Assembly (NCBI GenBank): GCA_013403005.1
Contig: JACBOA010000001.1
Span: 248,001-312,000, forward strand
Reading direction: 5' to 3'
From: Methanobacteriaceae archaeon
Lineage (GTDB): Archaea; Methanobacteriota; Methanobacteria; Methanobacteriales; Methanobacteriaceae
Length of the DNA: 64,000 nt
A program made the position numbers and the translations under genes. The notes beneath the pieces are model-generated. The model did no database searches, was not told the origin of the DNA, and saw only the letters and a list, made by a program, of their open reading frames with translations. This document shows, piece after piece, positions 56,168 through 64,000 of the stretch. How positions within the stretch are numbered: position 1 is the stretch's first letter; each line of letters starts with the position of its first letter.

Positions 56168-57160
56168 TTACATCAGCTCTGAAATCTTATCTGCAAACTG
56201 ATCTACAGCCTCTTTGATGGTTCCTGATTTAATATTTTCATTATCTTCGGTTAATTCTGCAATTTCCTGTTCTAAGCCATCCATAAACCCTTTTCTGCGA
56301 CCTATATAAATATCTGTAAGGCAACAATCAGCATATTCATTTATAACTTCTTTCAGCGCTTCAATGTCAATCACTGATTCTCCATTGTCTTCTTTCACGA
56401 TATTCATGAAAATATGGTTACCACCATCAATTGCTGCTAGAACTATGAATTTTGGGGACACATCAGTTAAATGTGATGTTAACTTTGCTCCTCCCTGAAG
56501 ATATGGGAGGGCTTTAATAACTTCCTGGGCTCTTTTTATTCTTATATCATCAGGCATTATCCATTTACAGTTTTCATCATCTTTAGTAAGTCCTTTTTTT
56601 TCAGCTTCTTCTTCTAATTTAGGATACATATTTTTGTAACCTGTTTTTTCTTCTGCATAGAAAACTCCTAAACTATCCAGATCTAATGAAAATATACCTT
56701 TAAGGACTGTAGAATAAAATTCATGTTCATAAGGTACAGGATCACCTTCATGACGAGCCATAACTCCAAAATCCTGGGTTGGGATTTGCCCAATGACTGA
56801 AATCAATGGAGAAGTTTTTAATGGAGATATCCTAGTTACTGTGCCACCTTCTTTCGCTTTCAGAGCTCTCATATACCCAAAAACATCGTCATCATCGTAT
56901 TCAATAGGATTTGCACTGGTAAAAGCAATTTTTTTCTGTCTTTCAATCGGTGAAAGATTCCATCCGTATTTTTTCTCTAATGTATCTCTCCACCAATATC
57001 TTAAAGCCTGTCCAGAAACATAAGGATAGACTTTTTTACCTCTTCGGATTGATTTAACTCTTACTATATTTTCTGTCCGGTCTCCTGCATCAGCACCTGC
57101 ATTGTTCAGTGCAGAGTGTGGTGCGTCCACTAACATAAAACCAACAACTGTTTTAGACAT
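56168..57160 (-). CDS. cas7: Cascade backbone subunit Cas7 (Cst2/DevR type)
   Basis: Cas7 forms the crRNA-covering filament of Cascade. The 330-residue protein starts MSKTVVGFMLVDAPHSALNNAG and has RVKSIRRGKKVYPYVSGQALRYWWRDTL, the DevR/Cst2 signature. The ATG at 57160 is used because GGAGG lies just upstream; it is inside the last codons of cas8 (8-nt overlap). An upstream ATG at 57187 would add nine residues. Confidence 0.94.
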   Translation of the reverse strand: MSKTVVGFMLVDAPHSALNNAGADAGDRTENIVRVKSIRRGKKVYPYVSGQALRYWWRDTLEKKYGWNLSPIERQKKIAFTSANPIEYDDDDVFGYMRALKAKEGGTVTRISPLKTSPLISVIGQIPTQDFGVMARHEGDPVPYEHEFYSTVLKGIFSLDLDSLGVFYAEEKTGYKNMYPKLEEEAEKKGLTKDDENCKWIMPDDIRIKRAQEVIKALPYLQGGAKLTSHLTDVSPKFIVLAAIDGGNHIFMNIVKEDNGESVIDIEALKEVINEYADCCLTDIYIGRRKGFMDGLEQEIAELTEDNENIKSGTIKEAVDQFADKISELM

Positions 57161-58501
57161 TTTCTGCCTCCATTTCATCTTCTTCAACTATTAATTCTTC
57201 TGAAATTCCTTGCTGGATTATCCAATCATGCAGAACTTCATAAATTCTGAAAAGTATCAAGTCTTGTGTTTCTCGCCAAGTTAAGTTGCCTTCAGGGAAT
57301 AAATGATTGACATAATCATCGAAGGAAAACAAAGGATTTTCAGCTTTATTTTCTATTCTCTTTTTTATTATGATTCTTAGAAGGTTGCGATAATTTCTAT
57401 AATTATTTGCCGTTTCTAGTTTTTTCAACGTTTTTATATCGTCAGCTGTTTTTATATAATCTGCTAGTTCATCTCCAACTTTTTTAATTACATCTATCCT
57501 TTTTTCGTCCATATTTCTTACCTCCTCAAGATAATGGCTCAAAAGATCCCATCCTCCAATAGCTTCCTTATTTTTTCTATCAATAAAATATTTAATAATT
57601 GATTTTCCCTTTAACAGATTGTCATAAACTGTATTTGGATTGTTCTTGTACTCTTTTTCATTTTTAATTTTTTCCCAGTTCACAAATCTATAACCTCGCC
57701 TAACAATCTTTAACCAATCCTCAAATTTCTCATGCTGAGGTACATATGCTAAAAATTTGAAGATTGGAGTGGGAACATGATAAATGTCTAAATCAGGGCC
57801 CTGGTTATAATTTGTAAAATGATAACAATTTATTGAAGGAGCTTCATTAATCCATCTTACATCATATTCTAAAACCATGTCTTGAATAATATGAAAAAGG
57901 GCATTTTTAGGGTTAGTATATTCTTCATTAAAACACCCTGTAAATTCACCGGAGGCTAATTGTTTATTTATGTTTTTAATGGCCTTACGAGACCAAATTT
58001 TCATTATCTTCTCAGAATTAGAATGTATCAATAGTAGTTTTCCGCATGCATACATTGTCAAAGGTGAAAATTGAACTGCAAATGCACATGCGGGGCAATA
58101 ATCTGCACCATCAACCCCATATGAGAAATAATTTATTAATTTGCCAGAACCAGTTAAAGGTATTTTATCTTTGCCCGATCTGTGTGTTACATCTCTTCTT
58201 CCACAAGATATGCAGTCTCCAGATTTGCCTAATGGAACTATTTCCTCAATTAACTCATTTAATATTCCTAAATATCTTTCTTCTTTGTTTTTAACTGAAG
58301 GATTAGTAATTGGATTGTTCGGAAAGATTGAATAGATGTTTTTCGACCATTTTTTTGAAAGATACAATTTAACAACATCATCAATAATTCCTTTAAAGTC
58401 CTTCTTATTAAGTTCATTGGGTTTTTTATTCGACCATTCCGAAATTGCCCAAATCCCCGCATCTACAAATGGATTTCCAGTAAAATCATAAATTATTTCA
58501 C

Positions 58502-58505
<4 letters not shown>
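57153..58505 (-). CDS. cas8b: Cascade large subunit Cas8b (Cst1 type)
   Basis: Cas8 recognises the PAM and recruits Cas3. The 450-residue protein has the Cst1 hallmarks: FTGNPFVDAGIWAISEW at the start, zinc-finger cysteines in CISCGRRDVTHRSG and YCPACAFAVQF (near residues 98-145), SPLTMYACGKLLLIHSN and an acidic C-terminal end. The Cst1-Cst2-Cas5t set defines the Tneap variety of I-B. It overlaps cas6 by ATGA and cas7 by 8 nt. Confidence 0.93.
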
Positions 58506-59236
<731 letters not shown>

Positions 59237-59776
59237 TTTTCATAATCCAATTCTATCCAAGAATTATATTAATTTTCGTATTTTTTTATGATTCTAATGT
59301 TTTATGGTTCTACTGAATCATTATAAGGAACCAATTATTGGCATGAATTTACGGGGGGTGTGATCAAACCAAACCACCATCTCTTTATTTCAAGATATTA
59401 ATTGTAAACACCAATATATAAATGTATATGTTTTACCCTCATCATCCATATTTCAACATAAACTTACGGTCCATGCATTGATTAAATAGTTAATTTATGG
59501 AATAAATTAAGGTTGTAAAAAGTTTCACAAATCTTAGGAGATAAGTCTATAATAGACTGCAAATCACAGACTCATCCTCCTCAATAAGGGAACTACTAAA
59601 AGAGAGGATAAATTTTCACATTATCTTAAAAAAAGCTAATAATCAGTTTTCAGTTTTTAAAATAAGTATAAAACCATTGATGAACATTTTTAAAATTATA
59701 ATTATATATATGCATTAAAATTAGACTATCAGTAATTGGTTTAAATTCATTGGATTATCAAATATTTGGTGATGAG
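59237..59776. other. Divergent regulatory region between cas6 and the UMP kinase gene
   Basis: About 540 bp without a gene of normal size. Two ATTTCAA heptamers (59387-59393 and 59450-59456), identical to the first seven bases of the CRISPR repeat and in the same orientation, lie 63 bp apart, close to the array period. On the minus strand a GAGGAGG (59582-59576) precedes a six-codon ORF from a GTG (59567 to 59547). The palindrome CCAATTATTGG lies at 59331-59341. The TATA-like AATATATAAATG (about 59413-59424) faces the kinase gene. Purpose is uncertain. Confidence 0.45.
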
Positions 59777-60457
59777 ATGCGCATTGTGATTACAGTAGGT
59801 GGATCCATAATAATCAAGGACCACCATTATAAAAGATTTCAAGATTATGCTAGAGTTTTACAGGAACTGGCAAGAGAACACCAGATCATGGTAGTGGTGG
59901 GAGGAGGGAAAACTGCCCGGGATTACATTGGCATTGCCAGAGATCTAGGGGCCTCCGAAGCCATGTGTGATGATCTGGGTATTGAAGTCACCCGGCTCAA
60001 CGCACGCCTGCTTATAACTGCTCTGGGTGAAGATGCCTATCCTCGAGTCCCCCATAACTTCGCAGAAGCACTGGAATTCTCCACCTCTGGAAGGATGGTG
60101 GTCATGGGCGGCACCGAACCCGCACACAGCACAGATGCCGTGGGAAGCATCCTGGCAGAATTTGTAGATGCGGACATCCTCTTAAACGCCACCTCAGTGG
60201 ATGGGTTGTATGATAAAGATCCCCATAAACATCCAGATGCCACCATGATCCCGGAGATAACCCCCAGAGAAATGCTGGAAACATTAGCTGATAGCCAAAT
60301 GAAGGCAGGGACCTACGAATTTCTGGATAAAACAGCCATACAGATCATTGACCGTTCCAATATAAAAACAGTCATATTCAACGGGGAAAACCCAGAAAAT
60401 CTTAAAAAAGCCATCAAAGGTGAAATTGGAACTTTAATAGTTCCCAACCAAGAATAA
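59777..60457 (+). CDS. pyrH: UMP kinase, archaeal type
   Basis: The 226-residue amino-acid-kinase-fold enzyme makes UDP from UMP. Landmarks are MRIVITVGGSIIIKDHHY at the start (the glycine-rich motif), VVVGGGKTARDYI near residue 42, NATSVDGLYDKDPHKHP near 140 and ITPREMLETLADSQMKAG near 165. The ATG at 59777 (GGTGAT upstream) is preferred to one at 59750. It is divergent from the cas operon and not functionally connected to it. Confidence 0.92.
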   Translation: MRIVITVGGSIIIKDHHYKRFQDYARVLQELAREHQIMVVVGGGKTARDYIGIARDLGASEAMCDDLGIEVTRLNARLLITALGEDAYPRVPHNFAEALEFSTSGRMVVMGGTEPAHSTDAVGSILAEFVDADILLNATSVDGLYDKDPHKHPDATMIPEITPREMLETLADSQMKAGTYEFLDKTAIQIIDRSNIKTVIFNGENPENLKKAIKGEIGTLIVPNQE

Positions 60458-60562
60458 AGTTAATAATTTCTATGATTTGCATTGTTCAAGGGAACTGAAT
60501 TAAAGGTTTAAATTGTAAAAATCAAATCCTATATCTACTAAAAAAATAGAGAGGTATTTTTC

Positions 60563-60763
60563 ATGATTGAACAACATAAACACTGCCCTATATGTGCCAC
60601 TCCCATCCCTATGAGTGAAAGGTACTGCTCACCAAATTGTGAACAGATAGCCCGGGAAAACCAGAAAAAGATTCAAAAGAACCGGAGATTACTCTACATA
60701 TTATTCGGCCTGTTTATACTGGTATGGCTCTTTTTCATGTTAAGGGATAAAATAGGGTTCTAA
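60563..60763 (+). CDS. DUF2116 zinc-ribbon membrane protein
   Basis: The 66-residue protein has a zinc ribbon (HCPICATPIPMSERYCSPNC, residues 6-25) followed by a basic linker and one transmembrane helix (LLYILFGLFILVWLFFML). This is the DUF2116 pattern found in archaea. The zinc ribbon would face the cytoplasm. Function is unknown. It follows the UMP kinase gene by 105 bp. Confidence 0.8.
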   Translation: MIEQHKHCPICATPIPMSERYCSPNCEQIARENQKKIQKNRRLLYILFGLFILVWLFFMLRDKIGF

Positions 60764-60828
60764 TAACCCTTATTCTCCCATTATTATCTTAAGCAGGGCT
60801 TATCGCGGATTTTTTTTATCATCAAACT

Positions 60829-61305
60829 TTATTCACGAATATTCAGTATTCCGAATACTAAAAGCCCCACACCTGTCAACAGTCCTAAGATTTTAGGGTC
60901 TAGATTGTAGTAACCCACTATAACAAAAAGGAAACCGAATAATAATCCAAATATCCCTGCATAGGTTTTTAAGATTTGTTTTTCACCTATAAATAGAGCG
61001 ATGAATCCATTTACGATGAGCAGTGCTCCGGTGATTATGTAAGCCCAAAATCCCAGGTTAACTATCCAGGAAGTGTTAAATAGGAATGTTAAGCCCATAA
61101 TAACCCCCACCAATCCAACCAGGAGGGGGAATAACCATAAGTCGTTGGTTGTTCTTTCACTGAAACCTAAAATTGCCAACCAAACACCCATTCCCAATAT
61201 TATAAGTCCTGATATGAGGCCCAGAGTTGCTAATCCCACAACAGGGGCTGCAATCATAATAACCGCCACAATTATTGCAATAATTCCAACTATCGTGTTT
61301 TTCAT
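60829..61305 (-). CDS. DUF308/HdeD-like membrane protein
   Basis: The 158-residue protein has five or six short hydrophobic helices separated by few polar residues (IVGIIAIIVAVIMIAAPVVG, LGLISGLIILGMGVWLAILG, VGLVGVIMGLTFLF). It resembles the HdeD/DUF308 family of small membrane proteins, partly linked to acid stress in bacteria. No role is known in methanogens. Confidence 0.75.
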   Translation of the reverse strand: MKNTIVGIIAIIVAVIMIAAPVVGLATLGLISGLIILGMGVWLAILGFSERTTNDLWLFPLLVGLVGVIMGLTFLFNTSWIVNLGFWAYIITGALLIVNGFIALFIGEKQILKTYAGIFGLLFGFLFVIVGYYNLDPKILGLLTGVGLLVFGILNIRE

Positions 61306-61649
61306 TTAAACAACCTCTAGATGTTTAATCCATAAGAACATTAGCTGAATCAATTATTTTCCCCAACTGATCTTTTGCCATTAACCCTCATCCAGTTGAA
61401 TCAGATTAAATTGCCAGTCTAATTTTTGTGAGTAGATTATATTAAACCTAGTGGTGATGATATCCACGGTTGGAAAATTAAGGTTTTGATTCATTAACTC
61501 ATCCCTGGCTGGGAAAAATTAATGGTTCTATCTAAAAATTTTTGGGGTTTGGTATTTTTTTTAGCTTTTAAACTCAAATACTATAAAGGAGATATATAAC
61601 TACAATAAAAAATTATAAAAGTTATTTATCAATTTTAGAGGTAGTTAAA
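61306..61649. other. Divergent intergenic region
   Basis: 344 bp, AT-rich, between the HdeD-like gene (leftward) and the DUF74 gene (rightward). TATA-like ACTATAAAGG lies near 61580 and AGAGGTAG precedes the ATG at 61650. No other structure seen. Confidence 0.45.
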
Positions 61650-61973
61650 ATGCTTGTACTAACCACTCCAACCATTGAGGGGAAAAACATTAAAGAATAT
61701 TATGGTTTAGTCACTGGTGAGTCACTGTTAGGTGCCAATGTTTATAAGGATATGTTTTCAGGTGTAAGGGATGTTGTGGGGGGCAGGACATCTGCCTATG
61801 AAGAGGAACTTAAGAAGGCCCGTAATGTTGCCCTGGATAGTATGAAGGAAAAAGCAAGAGATAAAGGGGCCAACGCTGTTATTGGGGCTAGAATTGCCTA
61901 CCATAATTTAGGTGGAACCATGGGCAACACCATAATGGTCACAGTATTCGGCACAGCAGTATCCTACGAATAA
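61650..61973 (+). CDS. YbjQ/DUF74 family protein
   Basis: The 107-residue protein matches the YbjQ (DUF74) family, a pentameric fold sometimes called heavy-metal-binding without firm proof. Landmarks are GKNIKEYYGLVTGESLLGANVYKDM, ARNVALDSMKEKARDKGANAVIGARIAYHNLGG and the C-terminal MVTVFGTAVSYE. A second copy of the domain is fused to membrane helices in the next gene, 70 bp downstream. Confidence 0.88.
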   Translation: MLVLTTPTIEGKNIKEYYGLVTGESLLGANVYKDMFSGVRDVVGGRTSAYEEELKKARNVALDSMKEKARDKGANAVIGARIAYHNLGGTMGNTIMVTVFGTAVSYE

Positions 61974-62043
61974 CAAGGGTAAAATTAGGAGTTAATCTTA
62001 ATTTTGATGATCTAAAACCTTTTAAATTCTAAAAAATTGTGGA

Positions 62044-62904
62044 ATGGGGATTGAATTGTTAGAATCTTTACTAACATTCTTCTATGAAAAGCGATGGGCT
62101 TTCGCTGCCATACTGATTGGAACTTTAATCGGTTTTTTATCAGCAGTTATCTGTGTCAAAGCGGATCTGGTAATTTTTGGCTTTAACATAATGTTCATAA
62201 TATCCCCCCTTATCGCAGGATTTGTGGAAACGTACATAGCCCGCAGGATGTACGGTAAAAGCACAGGAGCTATATCTGCACTACTAATATTCATAATTAT
62301 AAATGCATACGCCTGGCTTTTCCCCAAGGATCCCATAGTGATTAACTTCTTCACCTTAGGTGGTCTGGCCCTGATGATACAAGCTGCATTCCCTATCCTG
62401 ATAAATTATATCCTCTTTGTGGTGTTTTTAGGTACTTTAACCTATCTAATAGGTTATGTGGGGAACCTTCTTTCCAGGGCCACTGAAAAAATACGCAGAA
62501 GAAATCCAGATTCAGATGAATTAAAACCTGGCGAAAATGGTGATGTTGAAGATACTGTTGATACTGATCTAAAAGAAATGATTGAGGGTTTGGAGGTTCC
62601 CATTGTCTCCATCCCTCATGTTCATGGGGGTAAAATCACCAAGCACATTGGTATAGTTACTGGGGAGGCAGTGGTTAAAGAAAAAGAATCAAATCTCCTT
62701 TCCAAATTATCCAATCAGGTTAAACTGGAGAACATGCACATAGAAGATGCGAAAAACATGGCCATACTGCGCATGCTGGAAGATGCACGGGAAATGGGTG
62801 CCAACACAGTAATTGAGGTTTTTATAGATTACAATTCCATAGGCGGATTAAAGGGAAGTGCCCTGATAGTTACGGCCACGGGCACGGCGGTTGTTTATCA
62901 ATAG
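62044..62904 (+). CDS. Membrane protein with C-terminal YbjQ/DUF74 domain
   Basis: The 286-residue protein has four or five transmembrane helices in residues 15-150 (AAILIGTLIGFLSAVICV, IMFIISPLIAGFVETYIA, ISALLIFIIINAYAWLF, YILFVVFLGTLTYLIGYV) with a basic and then acidic linker (about 155-190). A DUF74 domain follows (HGGKITKHIGIVTGEAVVKE and LEDAREMGANTVIEVFIDYNSIGG). The domain resembles that of the preceding gene, and the two proteins may assemble at the membrane. Start context is weak. Confidence 0.8.
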   Translation: MGIELLESLLTFFYEKRWAFAAILIGTLIGFLSAVICVKADLVIFGFNIMFIISPLIAGFVETYIARRMYGKSTGAISALLIFIIINAYAWLFPKDPIVINFFTLGGLALMIQAAFPILINYILFVVFLGTLTYLIGYVGNLLSRATEKIRRRNPDSDELKPGENGDVEDTVDTDLKEMIEGLEVPIVSIPHVHGGKITKHIGIVTGEAVVKEKESNLLSKLSNQVKLENMHIEDAKNMAILRMLEDAREMGANTVIEVFIDYNSIGGLKGSALIVTATGTAVVYQ

Positions 62905-63048
62905 AATACTTTTTTACCATATTATAAGCAACCCTATTAACTAATCACTTTTTTAAGATTTCTTTTTGTTAATCTCCTTGTGGAATTGCCCATCCAATAC
63001 TGTGAATGCTCAATCTTTAATTTTAAGAAATGTTAAATATCTCTCATT

Positions 63049-63459
63049 TTATTTTCTTCCAGCACTGGTCAGCATAACTTTCTCCACACCATTAAAATCC
63101 TTAATTTTCGCATTGGCCTTCTTAATGTGTTCTATATCACTCTTCATAACAACTACTTCCATACATTTATCTTCACTCAGGTCAAAGTGCATAACTGAAT
63201 TGATGTAATCTTTATACTCCTGTTGAACATTATTTAAGTCTTCCAGAACACCAGCAGAATGATAATCATAGATTACAGCAATCAAACCAACTCTTTCCCC
63301 TTCCATCTCATTCATCCACTGGAAACGAAAAATATAATCATTCAAAGCATCTCTTATGCCTTTAGACCTATTTTCATAACCTCTCTCCTCTAATACTTCA
63401 TCAAATTCTTCCAATAATTGGGGGGATATTGATATACTTATTCTGGTTAAACCCTTCAC
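63049..63459 (-). CDS. nikR: NikR-like ribbon-helix-helix regulator with altered metal site
   Basis: The 136-residue protein has an N-terminal ribbon-helix-helix (TRISISISPQLLEEFDEVLEERGYENRSKGIRDAL) and a C-terminal ACT-like ferredoxin domain, the layout of the nickel regulator NikR. Alignment with E. coli NikR needs no gaps between its Tyr60 and Cys95. His87 and Cys95 are kept (here His91 and Cys99), but His76 is Gln80 and His89 is Asp93. Two of the four high-affinity nickel ligands are thus changed. The GTG at 63459 is chosen because GGAGG is 7 nt upstream; the ATG at 63465 is only 1 nt away. The regulator may sense another metal or none. Confidence 0.85.
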   Translation of the reverse strand: MKGLTRISISISPQLLEEFDEVLEERGYENRSKGIRDALNDYIFRFQWMNEMEGERVGLIAVIYDYHSAGVLEDLNNVQQEYKDYINSVMHFDLSEDKCMEVVVMKSDIEHIKKANAKIKDFNGVEKVMLTSAGRK

Positions 63460-63842
63460 ACACATTCCTCCAAAAGGTTATGTTAATAATTGAAACTTTT
63501 TATTTATTAACTTTACCACTGAAACATTCATTTTCTCTTAAATATTGGCCATTCTGATCATACCACCCAATAAAGCCCAGATTCCTAACTCTTATCAGAT
63601 TTGAATTGGAGGACGAAAATTAGCTTTTAAAGTTATTATAGTCCAGATTATGAATAAAATGTTAGTTTTCACCATTTAGGAGGGATTTTAGGATTCAAAT
63701 TGTAATTATAACCAGCCAGATGTGCAGATAAATCTTGAGGGATAAATGTTTACATTCTTCATATAACCCAAAGAAATATTCCTAATAAAGGACATAGATC
63801 AAATTCAATAACATTGCATTGAATTTTAGGGGGTTGGTGATA
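63460..63842. other. Intergenic region right of nikR
   Basis: 383 bp. It holds the nikR promoter (leftward) and that of the small membrane gene. A perfect inverted repeat AAATTCAAT (63801-63809) and ATTGAATTT (63818-63826) lies immediately before the Shine-Dalgarno GGTGAT of the gene at 63843. Confidence 0.5.
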
Positions 63843-63998
63843 ATGAATGAAAAAACTATGGGTTTTTTAATGATCGTTTTGGCCATTGTTCTTGCAATAT
63901 TGATCTTAGGAGCTCCAGACATTGTTTACTGGATATACTGGTTAATTGTGGCCATAATTCTGGTCTATGGTTTGTATCTTTACCTTAAATCTAAATAA
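63843..63998 (+). CDS. Small two-helix membrane protein, 51 residues
   Basis: Starts ATG after GGTTGGTGAT and encodes MNEKTMGFLMIVLAIVLAIL, a short polar turn (GAPDIVYW) and a second helix ending YLYLKSK. Both helices are strongly hydrophobic and the C-terminus is basic. It resembles in shape the small membrane protein at 19948. The stop lies 2 bp from the window edge. No family recognised. Confidence 0.65.
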   Translation: MNEKTMGFLMIVLAIVLAILILGAPDIVYWIYWLIVAIILVYGLYLYLKSK

Positions 63999-64000
63999 AA

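Overview
The window looks like a chromosomal segment of a hydrogenotrophic methanogen of the order Methanobacteriales, most likely Methanobacterium or a close relative. The reasons are an AT-rich sequence with archaeal TATA boxes, a coenzyme F430 synthase (CfbE) gene next to hemC, archaeal-type genes (aRF1, eIF5A, Cgi121, Nre, separate GMP synthase subunits, pyruvoyl arginine decarboxylase, geranylgeranyl reductase, archaeal UMP kinase) and many methanogen-typical families of unknown function. Genus and family calls come from recognition of the protein sequences; no database search was run.

Layout. 1-1450: remnant of an IS630-type transposase, a structured intergenic stretch and a 28-residue basic ORF. 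1455-14790: housekeeping genes (moeA, UPF0280, PH-domain protein, lipid reductase, tRNA methyltransferase, citramalate synthase-like enzyme, Cgi121, HEAT-repeat protein, PLP enzyme, Nre, MsrB, HAD). 15035-26844: methyltransferase, sensor kinase, GMP synthase subunits, DUF proteins, adenine deaminase, ornithine cyclodeaminase-like protein and agmatinase. 26896-36126: eIF5A divergent from pdaD, then FBPase/IMPase-nadK-cfbE-(gap)-hemC-oxidoreductase, a PRTase-like regulator, aRF1 and a DUF2283 protein. 36205-41895: a decayed stretch, then a lipocalin-like protein beside a rifampin-phosphotransferase-like PEP-utilising enzyme and a zinc-ribbon membrane protein.

42032-59236 is a complete type I-B CRISPR-Cas locus (Cst1/Cst2/Cas5t variety). 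The array has 107 identical 30-bp repeats plus one degenerate terminal repeat. Repeat orientation (5' handle ending ATTGAAAT on the minus strand), the degenerate repeat at the left end and the position of cas2 all say that the array is read on the minus strand from a leader at 49138-49493. The order along the minus strand is cas6-cas8-cas7-cas5-cas3, then an interruption by two plus-strand genes (a PD-(D/E)XK nuclease and a DUF5655 protein), then vapB-vapC-cas4-cas1-cas2-leader-array. The toxin-antitoxin pair therefore sits at the head of the adaptation gene block. Overlapping or homologous spacers inside the array allow the protospacer-adjacent motif to be read directly as 5'-CCA/CCT.

59777-63998: UMP kinase, small zinc-ribbon and membrane proteins, two YbjQ/DUF74-domain proteins, a NikR-like regulator lacking two of the four canonical nickel ligands, and a tiny membrane protein at the right edge. 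I saw no tRNA or rRNA gene.
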